Under the pieces are notes generated by a model, which saw only the letters and a list, made by a program, of their open reading frames with translations, ran no database searches and was not told the DNA's origin. Position numbers and translations under genes: made by a program. Below, piece by piece: positions 35,629 to 46,716 of a stretch of 64,000 bases of DNA. Numbering within the stretch: position 1 is the first letter of the stretch; every line of letters begins with the position of its first letter. The stretch is from Saccharina japonica. Taxonomy: Eukaryota > Sar > Phaeophyceae > Laminariales > Laminariaceae. The stretch is taken from assembly GCA_008828725.1 (NCBI GenBank), contig MEHQ01000034.1, positions 1-64,000 on the forward strand. Reading direction: 5' to 3'.

Positions 35629-35760
35629 GATGAGTTCGGTAGTTTTTCAATACCGGTACCCGACACCTCGGTAAGTTCGTTATTTTTTCAGTTCCGGTAC
35701 CGGACATTTCGATAAGTTCGGTACTTTTTTAATAACGATACCCGACAGTTCGGTAAGTTT
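35629..35760. repeat. 41-bp minisatellite in GGTACCGG-rich DNA
   Basis: Three diverged units of about 41 bp follow the pattern GTAAGTTCGGTACTTTTT, then CAATACCGGTACCCGACA. Flanking bases 35450-35620 and 35760-35810 carry more GGTACCGG palindromes, some inverted relative to the array, so the whole 35450-35810 block may be one decayed element. Confidence 0.65.
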
Positions 35761-37807
35761 GGTACGCACGACAAATATACCCCCGGTACCGGAATACCCT
35801 TCCGAACTTGCCTTTGAACTATTGTGTTTTGTGACAGCCGTCGATGACAAAAACAGAGACAAACACGAAATTAAAATCGGCCGTCTCAAGATATCGAACA
35901 TCGAAGAAACTCGGGATTTATGGACGAAGTACCTCTCGCCCCAAGATACCAATTGCCTTATATCATCTGTTTTACGAGCCTGTCAAGCCTGAGTTCGTTT
36001 TTCTATGTAGATCGATACCTACCATCGAAGAACATATATTATATGTAAACGTCGGATGGTGAGCGAAATACGATTCTTCAAAAACAATAAACTACTAAAA
36101 TCGATTGTCGTTCTCATCGGGAAGGCAATTATCAAATAGAAAAATCGACGGTCAGTTGTACGTGATCATCGGAAGCGGCACGGGGCGGCCATGGGCTTCC
36201 GTCAAAGCATCGGCGCCGTTACTACTCTAGCTGTCCCCGGATACTTAAGCTGCAAAGACCAACAGGTAGAGGCGTATCTATCATACAGTGTCAGAGACGA
36301 CGAATTGTGGTGGTCGGGGTCAAACGACCTGTAAACGGCCTCTACACGCGCAGGACACAAGAAGCCACCAACATTTTGACGGTAGCTTACTTGAGGACCC
36401 CTGGAACCCGCTCACCATACGCGGTCGCCATAGTTCCGCAAGTCTAAGGTGCGCTGTCACCGCGCCACAAAATCCGCCTTGAGATTTTGCTGCCTCACTC
36501 GACGTGTGATTTCTGTTCAATTCCAGACTTCTGCTAGCCTCTCATTACGCAAAAAGATAACAACCCCGTTTTTGAACTGAATTTTGTTTTTGCGATTGTG
36601 TACTCTACATAATGATTCCGTGGTGGATTGGACGCTTTAGAGACACGTGGCCTTAAATGGCACCTTCGGTCAATACCTACAAAAAAGGAGTACTGGAGAA
36701 CTCCCCACCTAGGTAAGGTTTTCCCTTACGACCTCTAGAAGGTGGTGCGGGGTTCAGCAGCAAGAAAACTTGTTTGTTCAGGGCTCATGTTTGACGCCTA
36801 CACTCTGCAGTGGGCGTCAATATAGGACGATATGGGCGGTCCAACTAGAGTGCAATACGAGTACAGGTTTGCCTACATGTTTCCAAAGTTATCATCGAAC
36901 ATCTGAAATAAACAAGTACCAGCGGCCTGCGACGGTTGCAATTTGAAAAATGTTTAATGGGCATCAGTGGTATGGGGAACATATTTTCCGTAAGAGGCAC
37001 CCATCAATATGAAAAGGCGTCAGACCGATCCGCCGCCTGACAGAAAGAGGTTGCCCATGACCTACGCTCTCTAAAACCGCCTTCAAGCAGTAGGTGTGAG
37101 GAGTAGAGTCCTGGGGAACTGTTGTGTTCTTTGTGGGGAGTCATGGATATCGAAGTTATGCCAGAAATAGCATCGTAATTGGAAAATAAAAGAGTTTGTT
37201 TTTCAGTAAAACTGCTGGGGTAATATATGTTGTTCTCCGGAAGGGCCCTCATAATAAGTCAAGCGCGCGACGTGCGTTAAATTTTATCTCATTGCACTTA
37301 CAGGTAAAATTAGGTTCAAGGGGAAATACAAAGTGCCTGGTGGTATTTGCAGCGTGTAACACACGAAAACCGTGTGTATTTATTCCTGTCAAGTGCACTG
37401 TAAGTGGTTCCATGCTCTATATATTAGCCGCCAAACGCAGTGCACGGTCGGTAGCCAACAATCCAAGGTAGCCGTGAGAGAAGCACCCAACGTCTCAGGG
37501 TATCGCGTTTTAAGGTACCAAAACATTCTGGGCGTATGGGGCTTAGCATATTTAGAAGGAAACGGGATCCGAGACATACTGGTACATGGATAGCCCAGGC
37601 GTCCAGAGACGAACCCTTTCTTATGAAACAAATATGATGAACACCTCCATTATAAATAATAATCACCGGGTAGCTCCGCCGAACGAGCAAGTGCGCTTCT
37701 TGCCGTCGTGGTCACAATGTGTCGAGCATTCAGGCGCACGCGAGAGAGTTTGACGACAATTCATCAGAGAAGTACACTTTACCACTGCTCAACCAATCAC
37801 ATCGAGC
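35761..37807. other. Intergenic, no gene recognised
   Basis: No domain-bearing frame, RNA gene or clear repeat was found. The 3' end of the minus-strand F-box/ankyrin-like gene follows at 37808. Confidence 0.4.
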
Positions 37808-39631
37808 CTACGAAACGTGCTCGTCCTTACCGCCCCGCGGACAGCCGTTGGCCATTACCCACTGAAACATCTCTTCGTTCTGGGACGTGTTGGCTATGAG
37901 GTACGTGCTGTGACCCCATGGGCAGCCTTGTGCCCTCGCCCACTGCAATATATCCAAGCGCTTCGCATTGACGGCGCCGTTGCACGTCTTTTCATTCCAG
38001 GGGCATCCATTACGCCGTGCCCATTTCAGCAACTCAAAATGGCCTCCATTTTCATTTGTTGCTGCCCTACTGGCTTCTGAACACGTACGACTATCCCATG
38101 GACAGCCGTGGGCGCGCGCCCACTTGAGTATGTTCAGGTGACCTGCGCTGGCTGCACGTGAGCACGTGTTTTCGTCCCACGGGCAGCCGTTACCCTGGGC
38201 CCATCTAAGCATATCAAACGCACCTCTCCCAGCTGCCTCGCTACATATGCCACTATCCCATGGGCAGCCGTTGGCCCGTGCCCACTGAAGAACACTTAGA
38301 TGACGTCCGACTACTGCCCCCGTGCAAATGCTTGCGTTGGAACATTCATAGGAGGTACGCCAAACCCATTCCAGAATATGAAGGTGCCCCATTCTAGCTG
38401 CCGCGAAGCCGGTGTTTACCGGCAAGTCGTAGCCGCTGGCAAGAAGGAACTGTAGGGCGTTTAGTTGCCCATTGGAAATCGCATTCATGCAGGCGTGAGA
38501 GTGCCACGGGCACCCTTGGGCCCTCGCCCACTGTAGCAGTTCGATGTGGTTTCCTGCGGCGGCCTGGCACGTGACAATCGACCCCCACGACGCACCGTTC
38601 GCCCTCGCCCACTGAAGTAATTCCAGATGCCCACCTTCAGCAGCACTCGAGCATGTTAAAGAGTCCCAAGGGCATCCGTGAGCCCGCGCCCACTGAAGAA
38701 CGCCAAGGTGTCCACCCCTAGCAGCCTTGCTGCAAGTCCCCTTATCCCAAGGACATTGTTGAGAGCGTGCCCATTGCAGAATATCGAGATGCCCTGATTC
38801 GGCGGCCGCCCTGCAAGTAGAGGCATCCCAGGGGCAGTGGCAAGCGCGCACCCACTGAAGGATATGCAGGTGTCCACCTCCAGCAGCCTTGGAGCAAGTT
38901 CGACCATCCCAAGGACAGTTATTAGAACGTGCCCACTCCAGGATGTCGAGGTTCCCTGCACCGGATGCCGAGCTGCAAGTAGTTTCGTTCCAAGGGCAGC
39001 CGTGAGTTCGCGCCCACCGAAGAATATCCATGTGTCCACCACCGGCAGCGTTCGAGCAAGTTCGACTATCCCAGGAGCAGTTCCCGAAACGTGCCCATTT
39101 AACGATATCGAGATGCCCTGCACCAGAAGCTTCGCTGCACGTAGTGGCGTCCCAGGGGCATCCGTTAGCTCGCGCCCAGCGAAGAATGCTCAGACTTCCC
39201 CCCGTTGCAGCCGCTTTGCACAGGATCTCACGCCAACCGCAGCACTGGCCGAGTGCCCACTGAACCATGTCAAGCTTCCCCCGAGCGGCGGCATTGAGAA
39301 AAGCTTTAAGGGGTAGCTCGCATCCATTCGAGTGGGCGAGCTGCAACATATCAACACCACAATGTTCGGCGATTTGTTCGCATATCGCCGGTTTCTGCTT
39401 CAGGCCGCAATCGAAGTTCCATTGTAGCTGAGATATTGAAGTGTCGGCCGTGATAGCTTGCGTCAGTTTTGGTGTGTCTGCCCATACTTTTCTCCAATCC
39501 TTCGATACCCCAGCGAAAAAGACATGGTGGGTAGGCAGCAGTTCCACCAGCAGGCTCATGACGTCACCGTTGGTGCCGAGAGAAAAATAAACTCCACAAG
39601 AGGCTGTCTCGGTGGCTTCGGTGCCCGGCAT
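37808..39631 (-). CDS. F-box/ankyrin-like repeat protein, 607 residues
   Basis: The start is the ATG at 39631 (Met-Pro-Gly-Thr-Glu), matching the other intact member; an open upstream extension lacks ATG. Residues about 22-50 (G-D-V-M-S-L-L to V-S-K-D-W-R-K-V-W) resemble an F-box, followed by a family-specific segment with L-Q-W and A-E-H-C-G-V to about residue 115. Then come about 17 tandem units of mostly 27 residues with L-D-I-L-Q-W-A-R, C-P-W-D, T-C-S-x-A-A and G-G-H. These look like ankyrin helices with a shortened loop, since classical ankyrin repeats are 33 residues. The likely role is a binding scaffold, perhaps a substrate adaptor of an SCF ubiquitin ligase (inference). Unit 15 carries a six-residue insertion. 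There is no signal peptide or membrane segment. Coding appears to be in one exon after a leader intron. The gene has about five more units than the paralogue at 57531. Confidence 0.85.
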   Translation of the reverse strand: MPGTEATETASCGVYFSLGTNGDVMSLLVELLPTHHVFFAGVSKDWRKVWADTPKLTQAITADTSISQLQWNFDCGLKQKPAICEQIAEHCGVDMLQLAHSNGCELPLKAFLNAAARGKLDMVQWALGQCCGWREILCKAAATGGSLSILRWARANGCPWDATTCSEASGAGHLDIVKWARFGNCSWDSRTCSNAAGGGHMDILRWARTHGCPWNETTCSSASGAGNLDILEWARSNNCPWDGRTCSKAAGGGHLHILQWVRACHCPWDASTCRAAAESGHLDILQWARSQQCPWDKGTCSKAARGGHLGVLQWARAHGCPWDSLTCSSAAEGGHLELLQWARANGASWGSIVTCQAAAGNHIELLQWARAQGCPWHSHACMNAISNGQLNALQFLLASGYDLPVNTGFAAARMGHLHILEWVWRTSYECSNASICTGAVVGRHLSVLQWARANGCPWDSGICSEAAGRGAFDMLRWAQGNGCPWDENTCSRAASAGHLNILKWARAHGCPWDSRTCSEASRAATNENGGHFELLKWARRNGCPWNEKTCNGAVNAKRLDILQWARAQGCPWGHSTYLIANTSQNEEMFQWVMANGCPRGGKDEHVS

Positions 39632-39651
39632 GGTGTTCCCGTTTCTGAACG
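39632..39651 (-). other. Predicted 3' splice site before the ATG
   Basis: On the minus strand CGTTCAG (AG at 39646-39645) is followed by exactly 13 nt, AAACGGGAACACC, and then the ATG. The spacing equals that in the paralogues at 15825 and 57531. Confidence 0.6.
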
Positions 39652-42600
39652 TGGTACAGTCGTCGGCCAGGCGAAAACACACAACAAAACAAACTTTCAG
39701 CTGAGAGCCAAGTTGGGCCACACCAATCAGGACGTTTTTTCACGAGCGGGGGAGAATTGACCAAGCATTCTCAGTTACACATGCGATACGCAGCTCATAA
39801 TAATGCGGAACGTCATAATAGGCATTTGTTAGGAATCGGTTTCGTTGCGCCACGACCTCAGTTTTCCTGGCACAAGATATACGATCTTGTGCCGTACAGC
39901 CAATTTATGTTACCAATAACATGCGCTTTATCAACGATGACACATTGTTGTTGTTAACAATGACACCTTGTTGACGAACAACAACTACGCCTCCTGCAAC
40001 CCTGGAACATTTTGTAGAGGCTTTCCAAGTGGCGAGCTTGGTGTCGTCGCTAGGTTAAGTTCGCGACGTGGATTGAAACAGAGAAACCAACGAAACTTAC
40101 CTTGACACCAAGCCAAGTTCACATTGGAGGGAGCCCTTGTCAATTGAGGCAAATGCTGCGATACACGCGGTATACAGGAAATGATGCAAGCACAGCATTT
40201 CGCCGAACATATAACAGTGCGGACGAGGAGCAGTAAACAATGCGTCGGTGACATGTCAAACTTGATGCGGTCCGAACAGTTTGCTAATTTAGCGACCAGC
40301 AACAGCGGTTGAACAAACGACAAACCAGACGTTGATGTCAGCATCGTACATTTATTCACATGACCATGTTCTATTTAGACTTTTGTGCCTTGCTCCTAGT
40401 ATGGCGGGGCCTCATATCCCTACATTTCACACTGTGAGGATAGACGTCAGACGTTTACCATCAAAATGATGGCCGAAAAACGGGGAAGTGAAGCTAATAT
40501 AGTACCGATACCCAATCCAGATGCTGGCGAGGAAGGAGCAAATAGGTTCAGGGTGTAAGGCAGTGAAGGCGATGCCAACGCACACGAGCGGTACAATTCG
40601 CGGGTGCTGCACCCGGCGCCAAAGCGTGCTGGTTTAAAGGAGGGGGTCCATGTCCTACCAGGTCGGGGCCTGTTATGATTACAAATACGGGTTATCACTC
40701 AATGGTCATTCGGTTGCTCGAGTGAGACCGAAAAATATGGAAGTGCAACCAACGCCTGTGCAAGTCCGGTCGGAGATATATTTTGCTTAGGAGTTTAAAT
40801 ATGTTACGACCGTGTAAAGTGCCTGTGCTGGCATATATATATAAACGGAGTCGGTGCTTGTGGGGGGGAGCTGACGCTTTCCGAGAAGTGTCTCACAATT
40901 ATACGAAAGGGCTACTACCCAGGGAGGCCTACATCCAGGCCCGCATCCTCCACTTTCCAACTGCACCCCAAGTGATACTACCGACCTAAACGCGTATGCC
41001 ACACAACTATTTCCTTGCACACCAACGTTTCACTAGATGCAACGGCGAGCACGTAGCATGGACGCTTTTATCGATTATGAAAAACGATAGCAGTAGTCGT
41101 TGACGCTATCGCGTGTGCCTCGTGTACAGGCTTTCTAATCAAGGACCCCGGCTATAGTGGCGATAATCGTTTTGCAGTCATATGTACAGCGTCAGGACCG
41201 GTTCGGAGCGAGAATATGAGACGATGCAGAGTTGAAGAAGTCAATAATTATAACTGCATAAATATCGGTGGTTGGCATATGCATGAGCTGTGCGGACACC
41301 ACGCAACGTTTGATTAAAGGTTGCGAGATGAAGGCGGTAACTACGTCAGTATTTGGGTGGGCCAGTTATCTACAGCCTATTCGCATTGAACGCTTTGCAA
41401 TACGTGGAAAGTCTTACGATAGAATCATGATAGTTCATTCGAATGCCTGGGGCAGTATATTCCTAAGCAGTAAGAAACAAGACTGTTGGAAGCAGGATAT
41501 GAAGAGACTTAAGCGTGAGTTTCATGTGGGACGACTAAATACCAGGTAACCAGGTTCCTGCGGTTGGCGTGCCACGTCGTGGAAACGCTATATGTAGCGT
41601 TTACAGTCGAGACAAACGGTGCGCTACAACTCAGTTCAGGACACCCATGACCCGTCTTGACATGCACATGGTGGGGCCCATTTTGTTCGGGCGCCGGTAT
41701 TTTCCATATCGCCCCAAATCAAACTGAGCCGTACGCGTCATGTCATCCAACTAAAAAAAATCCAAAAGGATCCTGTGCGTATATCGTTTGTCGGAGTGCC
41801 CCCCCTACGAGGTAGCATACGCCAATCGTAACGGAATTCGACTTAAAAGTTTTTTAATCCTGAATCGCGGACGATGAGCTATTGTCCAGGCGTACGCACG
41901 TGCAGGGTGTCAAAGTGCAGTGGTTGGAGTTGTATTCACTGTTAGCAGGGTTACTGGTTGAGTTTAGTGTCCGCCCATAGGGTTGCTCGTATGACGACAT
42001 ATGTGTCAATCACTACGTTGTTTTATTTTAGTGGGAACATGCCATGGATTGTTCCTGCCGGGGAATATCTTTAGTATGAAAAACTTGTATCACGGCAATG
42101 GAGTGTTCCAATTGTAGATCGGACGAAATTTCGACAAGACTGGTGATGCTTGTACGACGATATCGAAAATAACTTCAATACTCGGGGATTTCGAACGTAC
42201 ATTCTATTTTGTGTTGCTGGGGGAGATTCGCACATCGCTAATTGTTTGTTCCACAGTGATGTTCGTCTGTATTCAAGCTTTACAAACACTCGTACAGCTG
42301 TGTGAACAGCTGCATTGCGGATTTGAAGAAACACCGGCTGCGTACTCCAAGGGTAAGGTTAACTCGCTGAAGCAGGTGGGATACGTGACTCGATGCTCAG
42401 CAGCTGCGAAAACAGTAAATGTTGTGTGTGGTGATGTCGCAATCGGATGGTCCTGCTGGTATGGTCCGAGTACACGCACGTACATGATATGTCTATGTAC
42501 CACTGGTTAAGTGTTATGCAGAGAGGACTCCACAGAGTTCAATTGCTGCCTCGTCTGCGGCGACAAACAGCAGGGTTCGGGCAACACGACCATCTAAACT

Positions 42601-43529
42601 ACCAATGTAATGATGTGTTCCCACCAGCTAAGGGGCCGATGCCGAGATTAACACGGTTTATCCGTCTCGGAGGTTATAAATCTCTCGGCATGTTCCGGCA
42701 GCGGACCTGATGGTAGCCCATGATATCCACGAATTGCCGTCGCCCTTGATCTGAAGGTTTTCCAGCCCATGGGTTTGATTGAAACTCCTAGATGGAACGC
42801 AGCTACATGCGAATCTTGCTCTTGGCTATGGTTTTGGCGCTCCCTATCAAAGTTTGTCCATGTACGGTAGGTGTGCCGAGCAATGCCGCTGTAGAGGTGG
42901 CGGCATGTTGTCTGAGCTTCAAAAGCACGACTTCAAAAAACCATTATTGCGCAACCCGGCCAACTATTGTAGCAGCTACAGTAGTCACGAAATGTTGATA
43001 CCAAAAGTATAATCCCTACCGGTGGATTAGTCTGCCACGAGGAACGAGGACACAAGGGAAAGTGTTGGGGGGTTTGGACATGACAGTTCATGCTTTACAC
43101 AGTATGCGTCTATCGCAGTCGGGCGTGCCACAGCATACTGTAGAATCGTGTGTGTGTTGCAAAACAACGTCTTTATGATTTTCAGTTGGTGTTGGTTGTT
43201 GTTAGTTCGTGCGGCGCCGTCGCGGCCCGCAAATGCAATTTAGCTATGACGCGAGAATTTATGATTCTGCCAGAAGCAAGAATGGATTGGAAGAGCACCA
43301 ACAACAACACCAGCACCAGCATCTTCAACCATAGCACTGCAGCCGCTACTCGCAGCTGTGTACTGCTGCGGTTGAGTATGGTAGTCGCCATGGGGTATGG
43401 AGTACGGCGGTGAACTACTGCTGTGTGTAGTGTGGTATCAATCACAACAAAACAATAACGGACGGTATACGTACTACCTGTCATGGCGGGTGCACCAGTA
43501 GTATATCATTTGGGAGACTATGTTTAATG
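39652..43529. other. Intergenic, no gene recognised
   Basis: No conserved domain, RNA gene or transposon end is visible. Open frames are short, and none is supported by repeats or family motifs. Confidence 0.4.
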
Positions 43530-45668
43530 TGCCCCCGGGGCCACTTTCGCGACCGACGCCCCCGGAGGCGCTTTAGCTTATTGCGCCCCCGGAACTGGGG
43601 GCACAACAAGCTTAAATTGCCCTGGGAATATAAGTCTTGATACCACACGCGCTGTCGGTGACCGTAAAGTACCAGACCCCTCTGGGGGTTGTCTTCGGCA
43701 TACGCTCCTGTGGTGTGTGCAATAGATTCGCCGGTCATCGTCTCTCGCCCGATATACAGACGGGTTCGTGTTCTCGATATCCCCAACATGTTTCCAGGCG
43801 TTTTGGTGGCACGCACTAAGCTGAACATGTGCCTTCGGAACAACACTGCATGAAGCACGCCACCACGAGCTTTTACGACGATCGTAAGGCATCATATCTG
43901 TCTGGGGATTGTGTTCGGCATGAGCTGCTGTAGTGTGTGCAGTAGGTATGAGCTGCTGTAGTGTGTGCAGTAGGCATGAGCTGCTGTAGTGTGTGCAGTA
44001 GGTATGAGCTGCTGTAGTGTGTGCAGTAGGCATGAGCTGCTGTAGTGTGTGCAGTAGGTATGAGCTGCTGTAGTGTGTGCAGTAGGCATGAGCTGCTGTA
44101 GTGTGTGCAGTAGGTATGAGCTGCTGTAGTGTGTGCAGTAGGCATGAGCTGCTGTAGTGTGTGCAGTAGGTATGAGCTGCTGTAGTGTGTGCAGTAGGCA
44201 TGAGCTGCTGTAGTGTGTGCAGTAGGTATGAGCTGCTGTAGTGTGTGCAGTAGGCATGAGCTGCTGTAGTGTGTGCAGTAGGTATGAGCTGCTGTAGTGT
44301 GTGCAGTAGGCATGAGCTGCTGTAGTGTGTGCAGTAGGTATGAGCTGCTGTAGTGTGTGCAGTAGGCATGAGCTGCTGTAGTGTGTGCAGTAGGTATGAG
44401 CTGCTGTAGTGTGTGCAGTAGGCATGAGCTGCTGTAGTGTGTGCAGTAGGTATGAGCTGCTGTAGTGTGTGCAGTAGGCATGAGCTGCTGTAGTGTGTGC
44501 AGTAGGTATGAGCTGCTGTAGTGTGTGCAGTAGGCATGAGCTGCTGTAGTGTGTGCACAGTAGGTATGAGCTGCTGTAGTGTGCACAGTAGGCATGAGCT
44601 GCTGTAGTGTGTGCAGTAGGCATGAGCTGCTGTAGTGTGTGCAGTAGGCATGAGCTGCTGTAGTGTGTGCAGTAGGGCCACCGGTTATCGTGTCTTGCCT
44701 CGTATACATACGTTTTAGGAATCTCAATACCCAAAATCGTTGCAGGGGCATTTTTGGGGGCACAATACACTATGGTGACTCCGAAATAAAAGCCCGCCAT
44801 CACGAGCGATACGCGATGAGCGGCGGAACTACTGCATACACTAGCGCGGCGCATGCCGTAGACAATACCCAGAGATACCTGGTCTCGAACCGTCGTCATG
44901 GCTCGTGGTGGCGTGCTTCATGTAGTCTATTTTCGGAGGCACTTTTATATTGGTGATGTTTCCCATAATAATGTAATAATGCCTGCAGATATTCGGAGTA
45001 TTGAGAACATGAACCTGTCTGTATACCGGTCGAGAAGCTATGATCGGCGGGACTAATGCACACACCACCGAATAAAATGCCGTACACAATTCCCAGATAA
45101 ACCTCACGCCCTCCTGTCGTCGTGATCACCCGTGGTGGCGTGATTCATGTAGTCAATTTTCATAGGCAATAATAGCTTGAGGCGCCCCCAAAGAGTACCG
45201 GAATGGTGCTGAGTATCTAGAACACGACTCCGTCTGTATGTTAAGCGAAAACCGACGACTGGCGGAATACATCAACACACCACAGCGACACATGACGTAG
45301 GAAACCCCCAGACAGGTGTGGCGCCCTACGGTCGTCGTGATCACTCGTGGTGCCTGCTTCATATGGGAGATTACTGGAGGTACATTTAGCTCGATATCGC
45401 TCCCAAAACATGCCTGGAAAGATCCAGAATATCGAGAAAACGAAGCTGTCTTTACAATATCGGGCGAAAGGCGATGACCGGCTGAACTGCTGCACACACC
45501 ACACCACCATACCAGAGCATGCCGTAGACGTTTCCCAGACAGATCTGGTGCCCTACGATCGTCGTAATCGCTCGTGGTGGCGTACTTTGTATTCAGCCCC
45601 AATTCCAGAGGCGCAATAAGCTAAAGTTCCCCCGCGGGCGGCCCTAACCTAAGTGCCCCCCGGGGGTC
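43530..45668. mobile_element. Fold-back element made of about 220-bp repeat units
   Basis: The two ends are inverted copies. The left has GTGCCCCCGGGGCCACTTT and then GGCGCTTTAGCTTATTGCGCC near 43569-43585. The right has GGCGCAATAAGCTAAAG near 45610-45626 and ends in AAGTGCCCCCCGGGGGTC. Between them lie about six diverged units of 215-230 bp: two in one orientation (43600-44800) and four in the other (44810-45610), flipping near 44805. Unit landmarks are CGGTCATCGTCTCTCGCCC, GGGGTTGTCTTCGGCAT and CCACCACGAG on the left and their complements on the right. Long inverted repeats built from tandem subrepeats are the hallmark of fold-back transposons. No transposase is present. Target duplication was not resolved. 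Confidence 0.75.
43919..44676. repeat. 28-bp minisatellite, 27 copies
   Basis: The unit is ATGAGCTGCTGTAGTG, then TGTGCAGTAGG, preceded by C or T. C and T alternate strictly through most of the array, giving a 56-bp higher-order unit; the last copies all begin with C. One 2-bp insertion (CA, near 44558) accounts exactly for the length of 758 bp (27 x 28 + 2). On the minus strand the unit has no stop codon in any frame, so all three frames stay open; these are not genes. It lies inside one unit of the surrounding fold-back element, whose sister unit has a single diverged copy of the same motif. Confidence 0.95.
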
Positions 45669-45697
45669 ATTTTTCATATGCCATGTGATATGCTTTA

Positions 45698-46714
45698 CAG
45701 GGGTCCGCATAAAAGTGAGGCCTCCGTTTTTCATGGAATCTCGGTTGAGATCGTTTGTTTTTAGATGGCAACCATAAAATACCGAAAAGCCCAAAATATA
45801 CAAAATCATATCTGGACCAGCTCCACAACACAAGCACAACTGCTGGTATAGGCCTGCCGGGCTTGACATGACCGCACTAACTTGACGGTGCTCTGAAGAC
45901 CACTCCCGGCTCCGCTGCCCTTTAGTAGCGGAAGAAAGCTCCTTTTATCTGGCGGTGAGGCTTGTCGTTTTGAGCTGCATAAAATCCAAAAATCGTCTGT
46001 CCCAGCTGCGTTGTCCAGGAATAGTTTCAGCACCGCCGGCCGATGCCGCGCGCAGCCAAACGTTGTTTGCTGCCCCTACTAAGACCCAATGGAAACTTTG
46101 TCCGTGTTTGCTTTTGAGTTTCGAGGCATTCGTCGAGGACGGTGTGTGGTGATTAACACTCGTTCCTACCAGACGAAAGTGGAATCGCGGCATACCTACC
46201 TGGGGTTGCATAATCGTCAGCGATTCCACTTGCTTCTGGTAGGAACGAGTACAAATCACCACTCACCACACACCGTCCTCGATGAACGCCTCGAAACACA
46301 AAAGCGAACACGGACAAAGTTTCCGATGCGTCTTGGCAGGGGCAGCAGCCAACGTTTGGCTGCGCGCGGCGTTGGGCGGCGGTGCTGAAACGTGTCCTGC
46401 AGAACGCAGCTGGGACCGACGATTTGCAGATTTTATGCAGCTCGAAACGACAATCCTCACCGCCAGATCAAAGGGGTTTTCTTCCGCCACAAAAGAGAGG
46501 CGGAGACAGGAGTGGTAACGCTAGCACCTCCAAGTCAGTGCGATGATGGCAAGCCCGGCAGGCCTATACCAGCAGTTGTGCTTATCTTGTAGAGCTGGTG
46601 GAGATATGATTCTTTATTTTGAGCTATTCGATATCTTATGGTTGACACCGACAAACAAAATATCTTAAAACAAATTGCAGGAAAAAAGAGGCCCCACTTT
46701 AACGCGGACCCCTG
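45698..46714. mobile_element. 1-kb palindromic element, Tc1/mariner-like ends
   Basis: The left arm, 45698-46188, and right arm, 46220-46714, are inverted copies around a 31-nt centre. The ends read CAGGGGTCCGC and GCGGACCCCTG and are flanked by TA on both sides (45696-45697, 46715-46716), the target used by Tc1/mariner elements. Anchors include GAGGCCTC/GAGGCCCC, GGTATAGGCCTGCCGGGCTTG, CTGGCGGTGAGG, GCTGCATAAAATC, CACCGCC, GGAAACTTTGTCCGTGTT, CCGTCCTCGA and CGTTCCTACCAG. There is no transposase; open frames in each arm are mirror shadows. As RNA or single-stranded DNA it would fold into one hairpin of about 490 bp. Confidence 0.85.
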
Positions 46715-46716
46715 TA

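Noticed and set aside
43919..44676. CRISPR-like array of 28-bp repeats
   Set aside because: The repeats are directly adjacent with no spacers, the DNA is eukaryotic, and no cas genes are present.
43578..44899. Three overlapping minus-strand frames of 296-367 codons
   Set aside because: They are the three readings of one 28-bp minisatellite that lacks stops on that strand. They share no codon bias or domain and do not represent proteins.
45806..46518. Similar short frames on both strands
   Set aside because: They are mirror images arising from the two arms of the palindrome, not a conserved protein.
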